From contig MLAK01000598.1 of the NCBI GenBank assembly GCA_001839685.1, positions 31,142 through 95,141 on the forward strand: a DNA stretch of 64,000 nt, given 5' to 3'. The DNA is from Tritrichomonas foetus. Lineage: Eukaryota; Parabasalia; Tritrichomonadida; Tritrichomonadidae. Both the position numbers and the translations under genes were made by a program. This document shows positions 29,752-40,510 of the stretch, piece after piece; positions within the stretch are counted from its first letter, which is position 1, and every line of letters starts with the position of its first letter. Under the pieces are notes generated by a model, which worked only from the letters and a program-made list of their open reading frames with translations, was not told the DNA's origin and searched no databases.

Positions 29752-31210
29752 TGGAGTTTTATTTTTATTATTATTTTATTAATTAATTATGAATTTTTGT
29801 ATTTTTGAAATATACAAACAAAAAATTGCGATTCTTCATTTTTTATTTCATTAACCAATAATTAAACGGGAATATAAATTGATTCTTGAACTAGCTACGA
29901 AATTGATTGTGTGAGAATGATAAGAACAAAGCTGCTCAAAAGAGTGTGTAAGGTGTTCTTTCACAAAGAAGCCTGATGAGACAATATGTATGAAAATCTT
30001 ATGAATCAATTATTTATTTTGGTCCAGTTACAAATAGCGAGAAGAAGAATTGCTGAATAACGAATTCCTTTTGTATTATAATAATTTTAATATTGCATTA
30101 ATTATATTAAAATTTTGTTCGGTATTATTTCCTTTATTCTAATTATTTATATATCTAGATTGATAGAAATTATTCAATGATTGCTATTATTATGTTTTCA
30201 TTGTCAAATCATGAGTTTAAAAAACATTTATGATATTATCTTGATTTACGAGCAACTTTATTTCTTGCTAACGCTTTTCATACAGAACATAAATGAAGTC
30301 ACTTCATTGAAGCGTAACTTCTATTGCTTACTGTGATAGTAACTGTTGAAAATACAAATATGATATCACCTCATATATGGCATAGAATTTTTATTTCATC
30401 AAATGATTTGATAATTGGAGATATTTTGATAAATATGTTCATATCGAAAATAGTAGAAATTTCAAAGAATTGGTGGTTTGATGAGTTATTAAATATTATA
30501 AATTTGATAAGCTATTAACATTTTGTATTCAAATATCAAAAAACAAATATAGGCAGAAAGAAATATTTAGTATAAACAAAAAAAACGTACAGATCATAAA
30601 TTCGCAGTTGAACTCAAAAAATTACAAGCATTATTTCTTGTGTGAAAACACCCTCTTGATAAGTTTTCAGTGAGAAAATCAAAATGTTGTTAGATATATT
30701 ATTTATAATGGTTATCTACGATAAAATCAAGTAACTAAAATTCCAAATTTACTTCAAAAATATAAATTAAATCAGTATTGGATATATCATCGCATAAAAA
30801 TAAAATAAAAAATGGGAGAATCTATTAATTCGATTTTTTTTTCCTATCCAGCGATCATGCATTAAAGAATAGAGAAAAATCCAAATTATTCATTAAAGAA
30901 TGTATGGTCATGTTCTATTTTACAAAAAAAAATCCCGAATTACTCTACATTCTAATTTCATATATTTTGTTAATCCACTCAGATAAAATATCGATGATTC
31001 CATTTCATAATATCAATCTTTGTATTTGGTATTTTTCACGCTTTGTATCTTAAAATACAAGTTGTGAATGACATTTTGTTAATTCTTTGAACAAATGTCA
31101 GATATCTATGAATGAATTCACGATTCACTAAGGTCAATTTCATTGTGTCAGATTCATAAAATGTAGAGACGATAGATAATGGTGAAATATTGATGGACAT
31201 GGTTAATTTG
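29752..31210. other. Intergenic stretch between convergent genes
   Basis: About 1.46 kb of AT-rich DNA. Small ORFs at 30324-30518 (+) and 31036-31230 (-) have the Ile/Asn/Phe-rich composition of chance frames. No RNA gene or repeat seen. Confidence 0.35.
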
Positions 31211-32236
31211 TTATTGAGCAGGCTCATCATTGATTATTCCAGCGAGAAGTCTGTCGATTTGCTTCTCGAGCTCGTCATACCTTTCTTGCGGAATTCTGCA
31301 TGGCAGCCAGTCAAGCGGATCGACTCTACTTAGCCCCCGACCATTCGAATTCGAAACAGAAACATTCATCGAGTTATTACCAGAGGATGCGCCATTACCA
31401 GTTGCTGTCGGCCCGAACATGGCTTGGTTGGAGAGAGCGCCCGACGACTTCGACGACGACATGCGGCGTCCAACGGCCATCATGCTGCTTATCCGGGATG
31501 GTGACGATGGCGAGTTGTTTTGGGGAGTAATTATAGTAACGTTATTACCAGAATTGGCCACAGGGAACGAAGGTGAGTTTTTGATGATGGACTGCAGATT
31601 TTCATTATTGAAGCTATTATTTGGGCTTTTGTTGCTGATGCTTGCGTTACTGCTGATGCTGGTGTTCCCGCCTGACCCTGACCCCTGGGAGGTTGTCATC
31701 GAACGGGACGTGGCGCCATTTGTCGATACAAATGATCCCGAATTATCTGTCAAATCGTTTGTCATTGAGGCTGACATAATTGAATTGCTTTGGTTGAATG
31801 AAAGTGAGGCGGAGTGTGCAACGGTCATCGACATGAAAGGGGAGATTCCTGCTGGTATCCCTAGTGTGAGGGTTAAAACAGGCTTTTCTGGGCAGTTTTC
31901 GAGGTTCATTCGAATGTCAAGCTCCCTTGAAATTATTGTTTTGACAATATCGATTTTGGCAATACCATATCTGGAAAATCCTGATCCAGATGCATTTTCA
32001 AATCTGAAGGAAATTCGAATCAGATGACTATGGCGTGCCTTTGAGAGGTCCTTTGGTAGGTTGACTTCGATATCAACATTTTCTGCGAATTTACATTGAT
32101 TATTTATTATTGGATATGGCTTGGTTGTCACGTTTTTGACGCACTTTTTGACTTTGGCGAAGATTCGATTTTGTCTCGTGGGAACATCGATTAAAACGAT
32201 ATTTTTGAGTGAGATTTTCCTTTTAACCTTCGTCAT
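31211..32236 (-). CDS. NT-C2 domain protein
   Basis: The 341-residue protein begins with a domain (about 5-125) resembling the N-terminal C2-like module of EEIG1/EHBP1-type proteins: KPYPIINNQCKFAENVDIEV, LIRISFRFENASGSGFSRYG followed by IAKIDI, then LDIRMN. Such modules bind membranes or partners and link to actin and endocytic traffic. A Ser/Asn/Gly-rich disordered linker follows (about 135-290). A distinctive tail (DPLDWLPCRIPQERYDEL...) with a short amphipathic helix closes the protein and may be a binding motif. The assignment rests on the FRFEN...G.SRYG.A.IDI pattern and is moderately secure. The gene has higher GC than its surroundings; the antisense frame 31230-32027 is a shadow caused by this composition. 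It is convergent with the Myb gene. Confidence 0.7.
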   Translation of the reverse strand: MTKVKRKISLKNIVLIDVPTRQNRIFAKVKKCVKNVTTKPYPIINNQCKFAENVDIEVNLPKDLSKARHSHLIRISFRFENASGSGFSRYGIAKIDIVKTIISRELDIRMNLENCPEKPVLTLTLGIPAGISPFMSMTVAHSASLSFNQSNSIMSASMTNDLTDNSGSFVSTNGATSRSMTTSQGSGSGGNTSISSNASISNKSPNNSFNNENLQSIIKNSPSFPVANSGNNVTIITPQNNSPSSPSRISSMMAVGRRMSSSKSSGALSNQAMFGPTATGNGASSGNNSMNVSVSNSNGRGLSRVDPLDWLPCRIPQERYDELEKQIDRLLAGIINDEPAQ

Positions 32237-33108
32237 TCCTCATTAAAAAATCCCACTTTTACTTTTTTTTATTTGTCTTCATTTCACTTGTGTGAAATAA
32301 ATACGAATAACTTTTTGAATTCTAATTTACCATTTGAAGAATGCCATATTTACTTTTTAAATGCCAATGCAATGTGGAAAATGAGTTCCCTTATATTTTA
32401 AATTGTTTTACAGTGTCAGTTAATCTTTTTGAATAAATTATTAGAAAATGGCCTGTTAACTTTTTATGAGGTCAAAAACTATTGATTTTAAAATTTACTT
32501 TCGGAATTTTGACTCAACCACCCTAATAACTCACCTTTACCAATTGATCATAAATATATGCGGTATTGCATCATGTAATAATCACATATTTACATGAATT
32601 GGATAAAGTCTACCAAGTGTTTTCATTGCAAATTGACAGCGGTGTTTCGAATTATTTGATGTAAATTTCTGAATCGACTGTATAAGTTAAGTAAAAGTAT
32701 CCGATGTATCTTCACCAATTTCTCCTATATCATGGTTATAATGCTATTCGAAGATAACCAAAGATATAGTGTTCAAATAAATTCTTATATAATGTTTGAT
32801 TACATGATGCTGTTTAAGAAATACTTGCAATTCCTAAATATTAAAATTTTGAAAACAAAATTCTCACAAATTTTGTATAAAAAAATAAAATCATATCAAG
32901 TATGCAATACAAAATCCATTTATTTCAAAGAAAAATTCTATTGAATCGAATAAATTTTGTAAAATTCAAAGCTATCAAAAGAGTTTTGATATAAAAGTGG
33001 AGAATAATATTGTTATTGAATGGAGAAAGCTAGATAAGCATAGAAACATTTACATGCTTTAAAGAAATATTGAGAAATGTTCAGAAAAAATTGAAAAAGA
33101 TTGTGCTA
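32237..33108. other. Intergenic, divergent region
   Basis: The 872 bp contain an ATAACTTTTTGAA box at 32307-32319 (+) and TTAACTTTTTATG near 32458. A 70-codon ORF at 32732-32944 looks like chance. Nothing else is identified. Confidence 0.35.
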
Positions 33109-33468
33109 ATGTTTGAACCAATGGAATCACCCTTGATTTCCTGTGAAGACACCTCTGAATGCTGCAGCGAGGACGGCCTCTTCTTTGGAGTGTTTAGAGC
33201 GGATCCAGCGACCATTGGTGCATCCCTTGTTCGTCCAATTACCCCATTTCTTGCCGATATCGATGAAGACAATGAAATTGTGATCGAACGTCGCTGCTGT
33301 GGTCGAACATTTAATCAAGATTACATTCAAGAAGGCATTGAAGGAAATGGACAACAATTCAGCCAGGCTTTTAGCCCAGGATACAGCCAGAATTTCTCGA
33401 TAAGAGAATCGCCACCGTCTGGAATTGCAGTGGAGCGGGTTTACAGTCCAACTATTTGTGTGTTTTAA
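33109..33468 (+). CDS. Small orphan protein with paired cysteines
   Basis: This 119-residue product (MFEPMESPLISCEDTSECCS...) is not recognised. It has an acidic Cys-containing start (C12, C18, C19), a middle segment GLFFGVFRADPATIGASLVR that may be structured, the pair RRCCGRTF, and a Ser/Gln/Phe-rich end closing in VYSPTICVF. There is no signal peptide. The open frame extends upstream only to a TTG, so the ATG at 33109 is preferred. GC is higher than in the flanks and the composition is unlike chance ORFs of this genome, which supports a real gene. The CC pairs could bind metal, but the spacing fits no standard zinc finger I know. Probably trichomonad-specific. Confidence 0.6.
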   Translation: MFEPMESPLISCEDTSECCSEDGLFFGVFRADPATIGASLVRPITPFLADIDEDNEIVIERRCCGRTFNQDYIQEGIEGNGQQFSQAFSPGYSQNFSIRESPPSGIAVERVYSPTICVF

Positions 33469-34339
33469 GTAAACTAAAAATGTGAAAAAAAGTAATATAT
33501 ATGAATGGAAATTCCAATATTGTAATTCTACCCTTTTTCAAGTTGATCGCTCATTTAAATTCAAGTGATTTTATATTGTTATTTTCTTCAAACATTTGGA
33601 GGAATCATAAATATTGAAAATCAAAAATTCTGTAAAAACGACAAAATGTGGTCAAATTTTGCTTAACTTTGCTTTCTTTAATTAAAAAAAGCCTTTAAGA
33701 TGAAAAATGACCAAAATGAATTTTGAATATTAAACATTTCGAACCTGGGATTCGTGTGGCTTTTTTTAACTGTATAAATGAACGATCAACGGCTGGGCGA
33801 GTTTTTGGAGGAATTGTTGTGAATTAAAACGAATGAAAAGAAATTGCGTATAAGGAACTTGAATAATGGCCTATTGTTAGCATTTCCGAGAAAGAGAGTG
33901 GGAATTTCCGAGAGAGATACTTGGTTGATAAAGAAAAGTTTTTGTGTTCAAAATGTAATGAGCTTGGTTGATAAAGAAAAGATGATTTCCCTGAAGTGAA
34001 ATGATCAAAAATTTTTCTGTGATTAACATAGAGTCGTAAAAAACCATAGAAAAAACTTTACACATTGAATGAAACCGACTATTTAACAATTTAATTTTTT
34101 TCAATAGACTGACCGATCTTTGATCCCTTTCTCCTTGGTTTTTTAAGATATTAGATTATGAAGACTATTATTTTTCTGCTGGTTCAGAGTAATTCAGAAT
34201 AGTAAGTTTACATGTATTATCTCCCAATTTTTAAAATCTATAGATATTCACTTCACGGCACGTTAAATTATTGTATGACCAAATAAATTTAGAAATTAAT
34301 TTATCGTAGATCACGATTTGAATCCTCGAATAGCTCAAG
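33469..34339. other. Intergenic stretch
   Basis: About 870 bp without a gene. A near-repeat (GCTTGGTTGATAAAGAAAAG and ACTTGGTTGATAAAGAAAAG, at about 33919 and 33962) is the only local structure seen. Confidence 0.35.
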
Positions 34340-36871
34340 ATGTTTGCTGATGCATCTGCAAACCCTCTCTCTGTTATCAAATGGGGAAATTACAGAATTT
34401 CAATATTAACAAGTCGATGCATCAGAATCGAATATAATTCCAAACTCATTTTCGAAGATCGTCCTTCGCGAACTTTTTCAAGGCGTAATCATCCAATGCC
34501 ACAATTTACAAAAGAAATGTCACTTGAAAATTTGCAAATTTTCACAAACCACTTAAAAATTACTTTCACAGATCCAAGAGCCCCGCCAAATGAAACGAAT
34601 ACTACTATAATGTCACACTTAAGTTATTCTCATACTGAAAATGAATATGGAGCAAACGCTCAATTTTATGACTTTGAATGGAAATATTTCCTTCCTTCAA
34701 CAGCTAAAAATTCAATTATTGATATAAAAGGTTATTCTGTAATTGATGATCATCACACACCAATTTTGAATAAAGATGGCATATATGTATTGAGAACCAA
34801 GTGTGAAACAGATACCTACTTTTTTGGTTATGGAAATTCGTATAAAGATGGCCTTTCTGACTATTTTTTAATTAGTGGGGTACCTGAACTATTGCCTGAA
34901 TATGCCTTTAGAATGTCATTTACTTCAAAATCTATTGAAAACGCATTAAAAGTGTGTAGTAGCTTTGAAACAAGAAAAATATTTTTTGGTAGCGTTTTCT
35001 TCGGCGAAAATTGGCATAGTCCAACGAGACTTTTCCATTGGAATTCTGAAATTTATGACAACATTGCAAGCCTTAAGAAATATAATTTAAAAATAGGTGT
35101 TTTAATTGATTTTTTAAAAGGTGTTTCATCAAGAGAAGATCAATACAAAGATGTTGCTGCATTTTTAAAACTTGAACAAAGACAGACTGCTGAATATGGA
35201 TTGAAGAAATCGAGTTATATTTCTGCATTTGTAAAATTTATATTAACTCCACTTGAAAAAGATGGTGCTGATTTCTTTTGTGTTAATGAAGAAGTTTTTC
35301 CACTTAGTCGTTCTTTTTTTAATCGAAAAACTAATAACCGATCTTTAATGTTTACAAAATATAATGATTTAGCTTGTCATCGTTTCCCATGTCCATTATC
35401 ATCTAAAAAAATTAAAACGTGGGAAGATTTGGTGACTCTACCAAATTATATTTCAAATCTTGTGAATCGAGGAATAATTTATGAATTATTTGAAATTAAT
35501 GAAATAAAGCATGATGATGAACTATGTGTCAGGGTTTTCCAATTTGCATCACTCCTTCCACTTGTTCGAATGTCAACTTCGGTTAATTTCCCATGGAATT
35601 TAAATTCTTCAATTGCATGTTTCCTCCTTGCAGCTATTTCTTTACATAATGAATTGAGCCCTTTTTATTATTCGATTAGTTATAAATGTTTTAATGAACT
35701 CAAATCCATTATTCATCCGATGTATTATTATTTCAGTGATGACCAGTCTTCATTCTATTGTCCTTGTCAATTCATGATTGGAGAAAATGTCATCGCTGCC
35801 CCCTTCATTACAAAAATTGATGAAGAAACTCATTTTGCCTGGAATGCCGTCTGGATGCCAACTCTTTTTGAGACTAACGATAATTTAAATGGTAAGCCAG
35901 TTGTATGGTTTGATTTCGAAACTGGAAGAGAATATTCTGGTGGATGGCATGGAATTCATGGCACTTTAAGTAGCACACCACTCTTTGTTAGATCTGGATC
36001 AGTTATTCCAACTAGAAAAGATGGTCAAATCTTTTTACATGTTTTTCCAAGAGGTTCTCAAACTTTTACACTCTATGAAGATGATGGTGAATCGAAAATG
36101 TATAAAAAAGGAAAATTTATGAAACTGAAAATCGAAACGAAATGGGAAAGCGATTATCAAATGATGCTTACCTTTGAACGAATTGGTGATTATTCATTTT
36201 TCACTCAAAATCAAGATATTTTAAATAATATGATAATTCGATTAAGGAATTTTAATAAACGTGCAAAAGTTACAGGTGACACAAATGTTACCATTTCGCA
36301 TAGTCGGATAGAATTTGAAGATATTACATTTAATGTAAAAATTGAAAAATTCCCTGCAATTATTCGAATTCGTTGTCATAAAGAAGAAAAATTATGCGTA
36401 GATAAAACTCAAATGACATCTGCTGATTTAACTGCTGTATTAAAAGCAGCAAATGTTGCAACTTGGGTAAAGCAATCAGATATGGATTGTTTACCAAAAG
36501 GCACATTCTTCCCTAGATTAACTGCAAGCTCACATGTTTTACATGAGAGGGTTCGACTTTTGTTACTTGAAGAACTCGAGGATTGTGGATTTATTCACTT
36601 TTCAAAAGAAATGGGTAAAGATGTGTTTGTTGTCTGGAATAATTCGGATTCTGACTTATTCACATATATGTACAAAAGATTTGAACCTTTAAAGAAAGAA
36701 GAAATCACAGAATCTTCAGGACCAGTCCCCTTAGCACTTTTCTTTTCTCCTGAAAAGGAAATCACAATTCGGCACAGACACTTGGTTGATTTGCCAACTG
36801 CGCAAACATTATTGGAACTGAGAATATGTGACACCTTGATGTTTTCTATTGATTTTGATTCAATGAAATAA
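34340..36871 (+). CDS. GH31 (alpha-glucosidase family) protein lacking the catalytic acids
   Basis: The 843-residue protein follows the glycoside hydrolase 31 layout: an N-terminal beta-sandwich (IRIEYNSKLIFEDRPS, 28-43; DTYFFGYG, 158-165), a TIM-barrel region (210-480) and C-terminal beta domains (AAPFITKIDE, WMP...WFDFETGREYSGG, TPLFVRSGSVIP). In the barrel the family's DMDWH becomes GENWH (222-226), the nucleophile block GVDFWWIDW becomes GADFFCVNE with Asn316 at the Asp position, and the acid/base block GFSGDTxxxW becomes PLSSKKIKTW with Lys356 at the Asp position. Both carboxylates needed for retaining hydrolysis are missing, so it is very probably a pseudoenzyme or sugar-binding protein. 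No signal peptide is seen, suggesting a cytosolic place. The last 150 residues have no match I know. The intact frame argues that it is still selected. Confidence 0.8.
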   Translation: MFADASANPLSVIKWGNYRISILTSRCIRIEYNSKLIFEDRPSRTFSRRNHPMPQFTKEMSLENLQIFTNHLKITFTDPRAPPNETNTTIMSHLSYSHTENEYGANAQFYDFEWKYFLPSTAKNSIIDIKGYSVIDDHHTPILNKDGIYVLRTKCETDTYFFGYGNSYKDGLSDYFLISGVPELLPEYAFRMSFTSKSIENALKVCSSFETRKIFFGSVFFGENWHSPTRLFHWNSEIYDNIASLKKYNLKIGVLIDFLKGVSSREDQYKDVAAFLKLEQRQTAEYGLKKSSYISAFVKFILTPLEKDGADFFCVNEEVFPLSRSFFNRKTNNRSLMFTKYNDLACHRFPCPLSSKKIKTWEDLVTLPNYISNLVNRGIIYELFEINEIKHDDELCVRVFQFASLLPLVRMSTSVNFPWNLNSSIACFLLAAISLHNELSPFYYSISYKCFNELKSIIHPMYYYFSDDQSSFYCPCQFMIGENVIAAPFITKIDEETHFAWNAVWMPTLFETNDNLNGKPVVWFDFETGREYSGGWHGIHGTLSSTPLFVRSGSVIPTRKDGQIFLHVFPRGSQTFTLYEDDGESKMYKKGKFMKLKIETKWESDYQMMLTFERIGDYSFFTQNQDILNNMIIRLRNFNKRAKVTGDTNVTISHSRIEFEDITFNVKIEKFPAIIRIRCHKEEKLCVDKTQMTSADLTAVLKAANVATWVKQSDMDCLPKGTFFPRLTASSHVLHERVRLLLLEELEDCGFIHFSKEMGKDVFVVWNNSDSDLFTYMYKRFEPLKKEEITESSGPVPLALFFSPEKEITIRHRHLVDLPTAQTLLELRICDTLMFSIDFDSMK

Positions 36872-37033
36872 TTTGAAATGTTTTTATGTTAGTAAAATCG
36901 GTGATGAAAAATTGTTTTTGAGATTTTTATTGAATTAATGGATTGATTTCGAAAGAAAAATGAAACGAAGATGTAAAAGATGATGAATTATCAAATTTTG
37001 TTAAATATTAAGCATATATTTGGGAATTCGTGA

Positions 37034-37104
37034 GTCCCAGTAGTATAATGGTTAGAATAGATCCTTGACACGGATCAGACAGCGGTTCGATTCCGCTCTG
37101 GGAC
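37034..37104 (+). tRNA. tRNA-Val (anticodon GAC)
   Basis: The 71-base sequence folds as a cloverleaf: acceptor GTCCCAG with CTGGGAC (7 bp), anticodon stem GATCC with GGATC around the loop TTGACAC (anticodon GAC), and a T arm with TTCGATT loop. The A box TAGTATAATGG and B box GGTTCGATTCC match the pol III internal promoter consensus. No intron and no encoded CCA. It lies 60 bp before the TBC gene's ATG. Confidence 0.96.
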
Positions 37105-37105
37105 A

Positions 37106-37113
37106 TTTTTTTT
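37106..37113 (+). terminator. Pol III terminator of tRNA-Val
   Basis: Eight consecutive T begin 2 bp after the tRNA 3' end, the normal RNA polymerase III stop signal; a second T run follows. Confidence 0.85.
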
Positions 37114-37163
37114 CCTTTTTTCTACTTGATGTTCATGTAAAGTATTCAAAAACGGGATCACAA

Positions 37164-38888
37164 ATGGAAAAATCACCCTCCTTTAACGTTGAAAATCCCG
37201 AAGTTATCTCGATTTTTCACAAAGTTTCCACTGATCTTCCAGGTCGTGGTAATGCTTCAGGCGCCCTCGTTATTGCAAAATCCAAAGAAGAATTAATATT
37301 TTGGTGGAGAGATTATCCTGCACCTAAATCCACACAATTCAGCTCCAATAATTATTATATCGATTCCTCCTACAATCTTCCAGCCCACTCCATCAGTAAC
37401 AGCTCACTCAGTGCCTCCGCCAAAGAACAAAAATCCGATATAATATTACGAACAACGAATATCCAAAAAATCATGATCAACTACCAGCCACTAGAAGCGT
37501 ATCTTCTAATCAACACAATGCAGCCAGCCAGCATGCATCAATTCATCTTTCCTCAAAATTCGTCGTATCAATTATTACATTTCGCTCAACTTTTGTCGCT
37601 TCACTCCGAACTAAAAGCCTCGCCTCCACAGAATTCGCTTGAAACAACGGTTGACTTCATCGTCGAGTCTTATGCGGCCACAGAAAATCATTACCACCTG
37701 TTTGAATTCACAGTCGACAAAAACAAAATGGAAGTTCCTGTTGATTTTTCCATAAACGGTCTCCTCCCACAAAATGTAGATTTTGTCAAGCCAGACTTAC
37801 ACATTATTTCTCAATTCAAAGTGAAGAGCGAAGACTTCACAAACAATCCAGTAAAGAAAGAAGATCTTGACACTTTTTCGACAATTGAAGATCTGAAAGA
37901 TGCTGTAATGAACCGAGGTGTTGAACCTTCATTACGCTCAACAGTTTGGCCAATCATTTTCAACATCATTCCATTCGACAAAAGCAAGCGAGATGAAGTA
38001 TTAAAACAAAGAGTTGATGAATACGTTTCGGTCAAAAAACAATGGCAAAACATGACAAAAATGCAGTTAAAATATTTTACTGTCGTTCGCGATGCTTTTG
38101 CGACTATTCGTGTGGATGTAAAAAGAACTCATCCACCAGAAATCATTGCACAAATGTCAGACTGGGCAGAAACTTTAACAAGTATCCTCAGAACTTTTAC
38201 TATGTGGAATCTTGACGTAAGATATACTCAAGGTTTGAATGATTTAGCAGTCAACATAATGGCAGTTTTTATTCCTTACATTAGCGGGGATGAAGGTGAA
38301 GCTTTGGTTTTCTGGTGTTTTGCAGCATTCGTTGAACTAATCGCAAGTGGCTTGATTGCTGAGAATATGATGGTAATGCAAGATCGTGAATTGACTAACA
38401 TTATGTCTATTATTGGTGAGTTTCATCCTGCTTGTGAAAAGTGGCTTCGAACCAATGGACTTGGAGACTTATCCTTCCTAATCTCTTCCTTCATCCTAGC
38501 GTACGGACGATCCTTCACTCAAGACTCAATTGCAAGAATATGGGAAGCACTTGTGTGTGTTGAAGCACCATGGCTTTTCCTTCGTTATTTCTCAGCATCT
38601 CTTCTTATCTTATCATTTCCATCATTCCAAAAAATACCGAACTGTTCAACTGGAAAACTCGTTTCAACAATGGACCAGATCTTCTACAGTCAAGAAATTG
38701 GAGCAATAATCGGCGTATCGCTTTCGATGATGAGAAGAAATGGACGAACAAACACAGAAGGAAAAGAAGCCCTTGGAAGGCAAGTCTGTGGCGTGGAGGA
38801 AGTGATGCGTACTGCAGGAAGAGTTCTGTTTGAGCCTGTGAGCATATACAACAAAATCTATGAGGAAGTTCCTTCTCTCTTCGAGTGA
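37164..38888 (+). CDS. TBC-domain Rab GTPase-activating protein
   Basis: The 574-residue protein has an N-terminal region (1-230) of unclear fold that may be a Rab- or lipid-binding module, as in Gyp7/TBC1D15 proteins, and a TBC domain (about 250-490). The TBC domain starts with GVEPSLRSTVWPIIF and shows the arginine-finger motif IRVDVKRT (Arg321) and the glutamine-finger motif RYTQGLNDL (Gln356), so both catalytic fingers are present. It should speed GTP hydrolysis by one or more Rabs, such as those encoded nearby. The open frame can be read back through the tRNA, which is plainly not coding; the first ATG after the tRNA (37164), directly after TCACA, is chosen. The C-terminal helix region ends in LFEPVSIYNKIYEEVPSLFE. 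The target Rab cannot be predicted. Confidence 0.92.
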   Translation: MEKSPSFNVENPEVISIFHKVSTDLPGRGNASGALVIAKSKEELIFWWRDYPAPKSTQFSSNNYYIDSSYNLPAHSISNSSLSASAKEQKSDIILRTTNIQKIMINYQPLEAYLLINTMQPASMHQFIFPQNSSYQLLHFAQLLSLHSELKASPPQNSLETTVDFIVESYAATENHYHLFEFTVDKNKMEVPVDFSINGLLPQNVDFVKPDLHIISQFKVKSEDFTNNPVKKEDLDTFSTIEDLKDAVMNRGVEPSLRSTVWPIIFNIIPFDKSKRDEVLKQRVDEYVSVKKQWQNMTKMQLKYFTVVRDAFATIRVDVKRTHPPEIIAQMSDWAETLTSILRTFTMWNLDVRYTQGLNDLAVNIMAVFIPYISGDEGEALVFWCFAAFVELIASGLIAENMMVMQDRELTNIMSIIGEFHPACEKWLRTNGLGDLSFLISSFILAYGRSFTQDSIARIWEALVCVEAPWLFLRYFSASLLILSFPSFQKIPNCSTGKLVSTMDQIFYSQEIGAIIGVSLSMMRRNGRTNTEGKEALGRQVCGVEEVMRTAGRVLFEPVSIYNKIYEEVPSLFE

Positions 38889-40510
38889 TATGATTGATAT
38901 AATTTATTTTTGTTGTGTTAATTATGTCGAATATTAGGTATTTGTGTTTGTTATATATGGTTTATATTAGTAAATATATTGTATTTTCATTTATTTATTG
39001 TATATTTAGTGGATCATGATAAGTTTTATTCAAAGGGATTTTTCATTATTGAGAATTAAACACGGAGAAATAGATAAAAAATCGGAATAGTTTTTTGGTT
39101 TCTGTCTTGGATGCTGTTTTGTTCTATAGAAAAATGTTTATTCAACTGAGAAAGTTGATTAATGATTGTTGACTGAATGAAACAATAAAAATCTTCTTGA
39201 GAAATATATATACTAGCAGATACTGCTCCCAGAAAATTTACGAAATAAATGTATTTTTCATTAAATATGGAAATAGCGACATCTTCTTTGTAATAATATA
39301 AGTCATTGAATATATTATTTGTGAGACCAATTGATTATTTAGACATGACGATGGTATTGTTGAGGAAAGTGGACCGAATAGAAATAGGCTTTTTTGTGAA
39401 TTTCCATCTTTGATTGTAAATGTATGAATTTAACCTTGAGAAGATAAAGTTTGGTCATTCGAATGAGAATCAAGTTCTTTCCAATCTCTATCATGTGAAC
39501 CTTCAATTTTCCATGAACGAAGATGATCTCATGAATAAATATAATTGGAAGTTTTTAATTACTAACTTGACAAAGAAATTTAATGATTTGTGAAATCAAA
39601 ACACTGATCAAAATTATCTTTATCTTGTGAATAATAACAATCTCATGTCTAATAAAAATCAAAAATTGATGAAAATAGTCCTCCTCCATGTTTGTTTCCT
39701 GTGATATCAACAATTTTTGATTCAAGAACATTTCTTCCTGTTTGTTTTGGTAATTTGGTAATGACTCATTCAAATCGTTTGTTTTTATATTTTGATTCAA
39801 CAGTGAGAAGTCTGAGTGCTTGTATAATGAAATTGATTTTCAGCTATTTTAGAACTCCTTTTCGTTTTGATTTCAGCTTAAAGTTTTGCTATGTGATTAA
39901 AAAATGATTTTTATATTGTCAAATTTTTTTCAATCATCATAGTTAGATCACAAAGTAAAATTCAGAAGTAAAAAATACTAATTTTTATGATGATTGTTGA
40001 CAAAGATAAGAATTTGCTTCATCTGATGCCTTCTTGTTTTTTCGATTTCTTTTCGAGTGAGTTGCATTGAAGTAGCAACAAAATATAAAATCGAAATCGG
40101 GTTCATCAAAAGTAGGAAGACATTTATCCAAACCAAAAACATCAAGCTGCATACCAAATTTGAAGTGCATTTAGTGTTAGTGATTGAAAGTAAGAAATGG
40201 ACACACTTTTCTCTTTCAATTCCTACATAAGTTTGGATCTTATTCAAGAAATTAGTTAAACCATATCAATGAGTCTTGCATCCCCAAACAATATATTAAT
40301 ATATAGAAACTTTTTTAGCGGATTTTAACATATATAACTCAGTTTATTCACTCTTTAATTTGATATTACAGGTGATTTATGATATGAAACACTTTGCATT
40401 TGGATTTGTAATGTTTGACAATCTCTGACAGTTTCATTACAATTTTTTTGGCATTTGATCGATGTCGTATTCATTTTTTTCAAATGAAAGTAATTATTAT
40501 TTTGAAATAA
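38889..40510. other. Intergenic stretch with a probable reverse-strand relic
   Basis: 1.6 kb without an intact gene. The part 39545-40250 contains decayed reverse-strand coding sequence (separate entry). The remainder is AT-rich and shows nothing. Confidence 0.35.
39985..40247 (-). pseudogene. Probable frameshifted gene remnant
   Basis: A reverse frame at 39985-40170 reads MHFKFGMQLDVFGLDKCLPT followed by an acidic Asp/Phe segment and a Lys/Asn-rich end (SDEANSYLCQQSS), a balanced composition. Upstream, protein-like sequence continues in another frame (TYVGIEREKCVHFLLSITN, 40190-40240), and stops separate the two. This pattern fits a decayed gene with a frameshift. Another reverse ORF at 39555-39800 may be further remnant. 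Not recognised. Confidence 0.3.

Noticed and set aside
31230..32027. 265-codon + ORF antisense to the NT-C2 gene
   Set aside because: It is the mirror of a GC-richer coding region. The reverse strand has the domain features; this one has none.
33744..33775. TTCGAACCTGGG-like sequence as a tRNA T arm
   Set aside because: No pairing stems or acceptor arm could be built on either strand.
37065..37163. Extension of the TBC protein back into the tRNA
   Set aside because: The codons derive from the tRNA and its terminator; a normal ATG follows at 37164.
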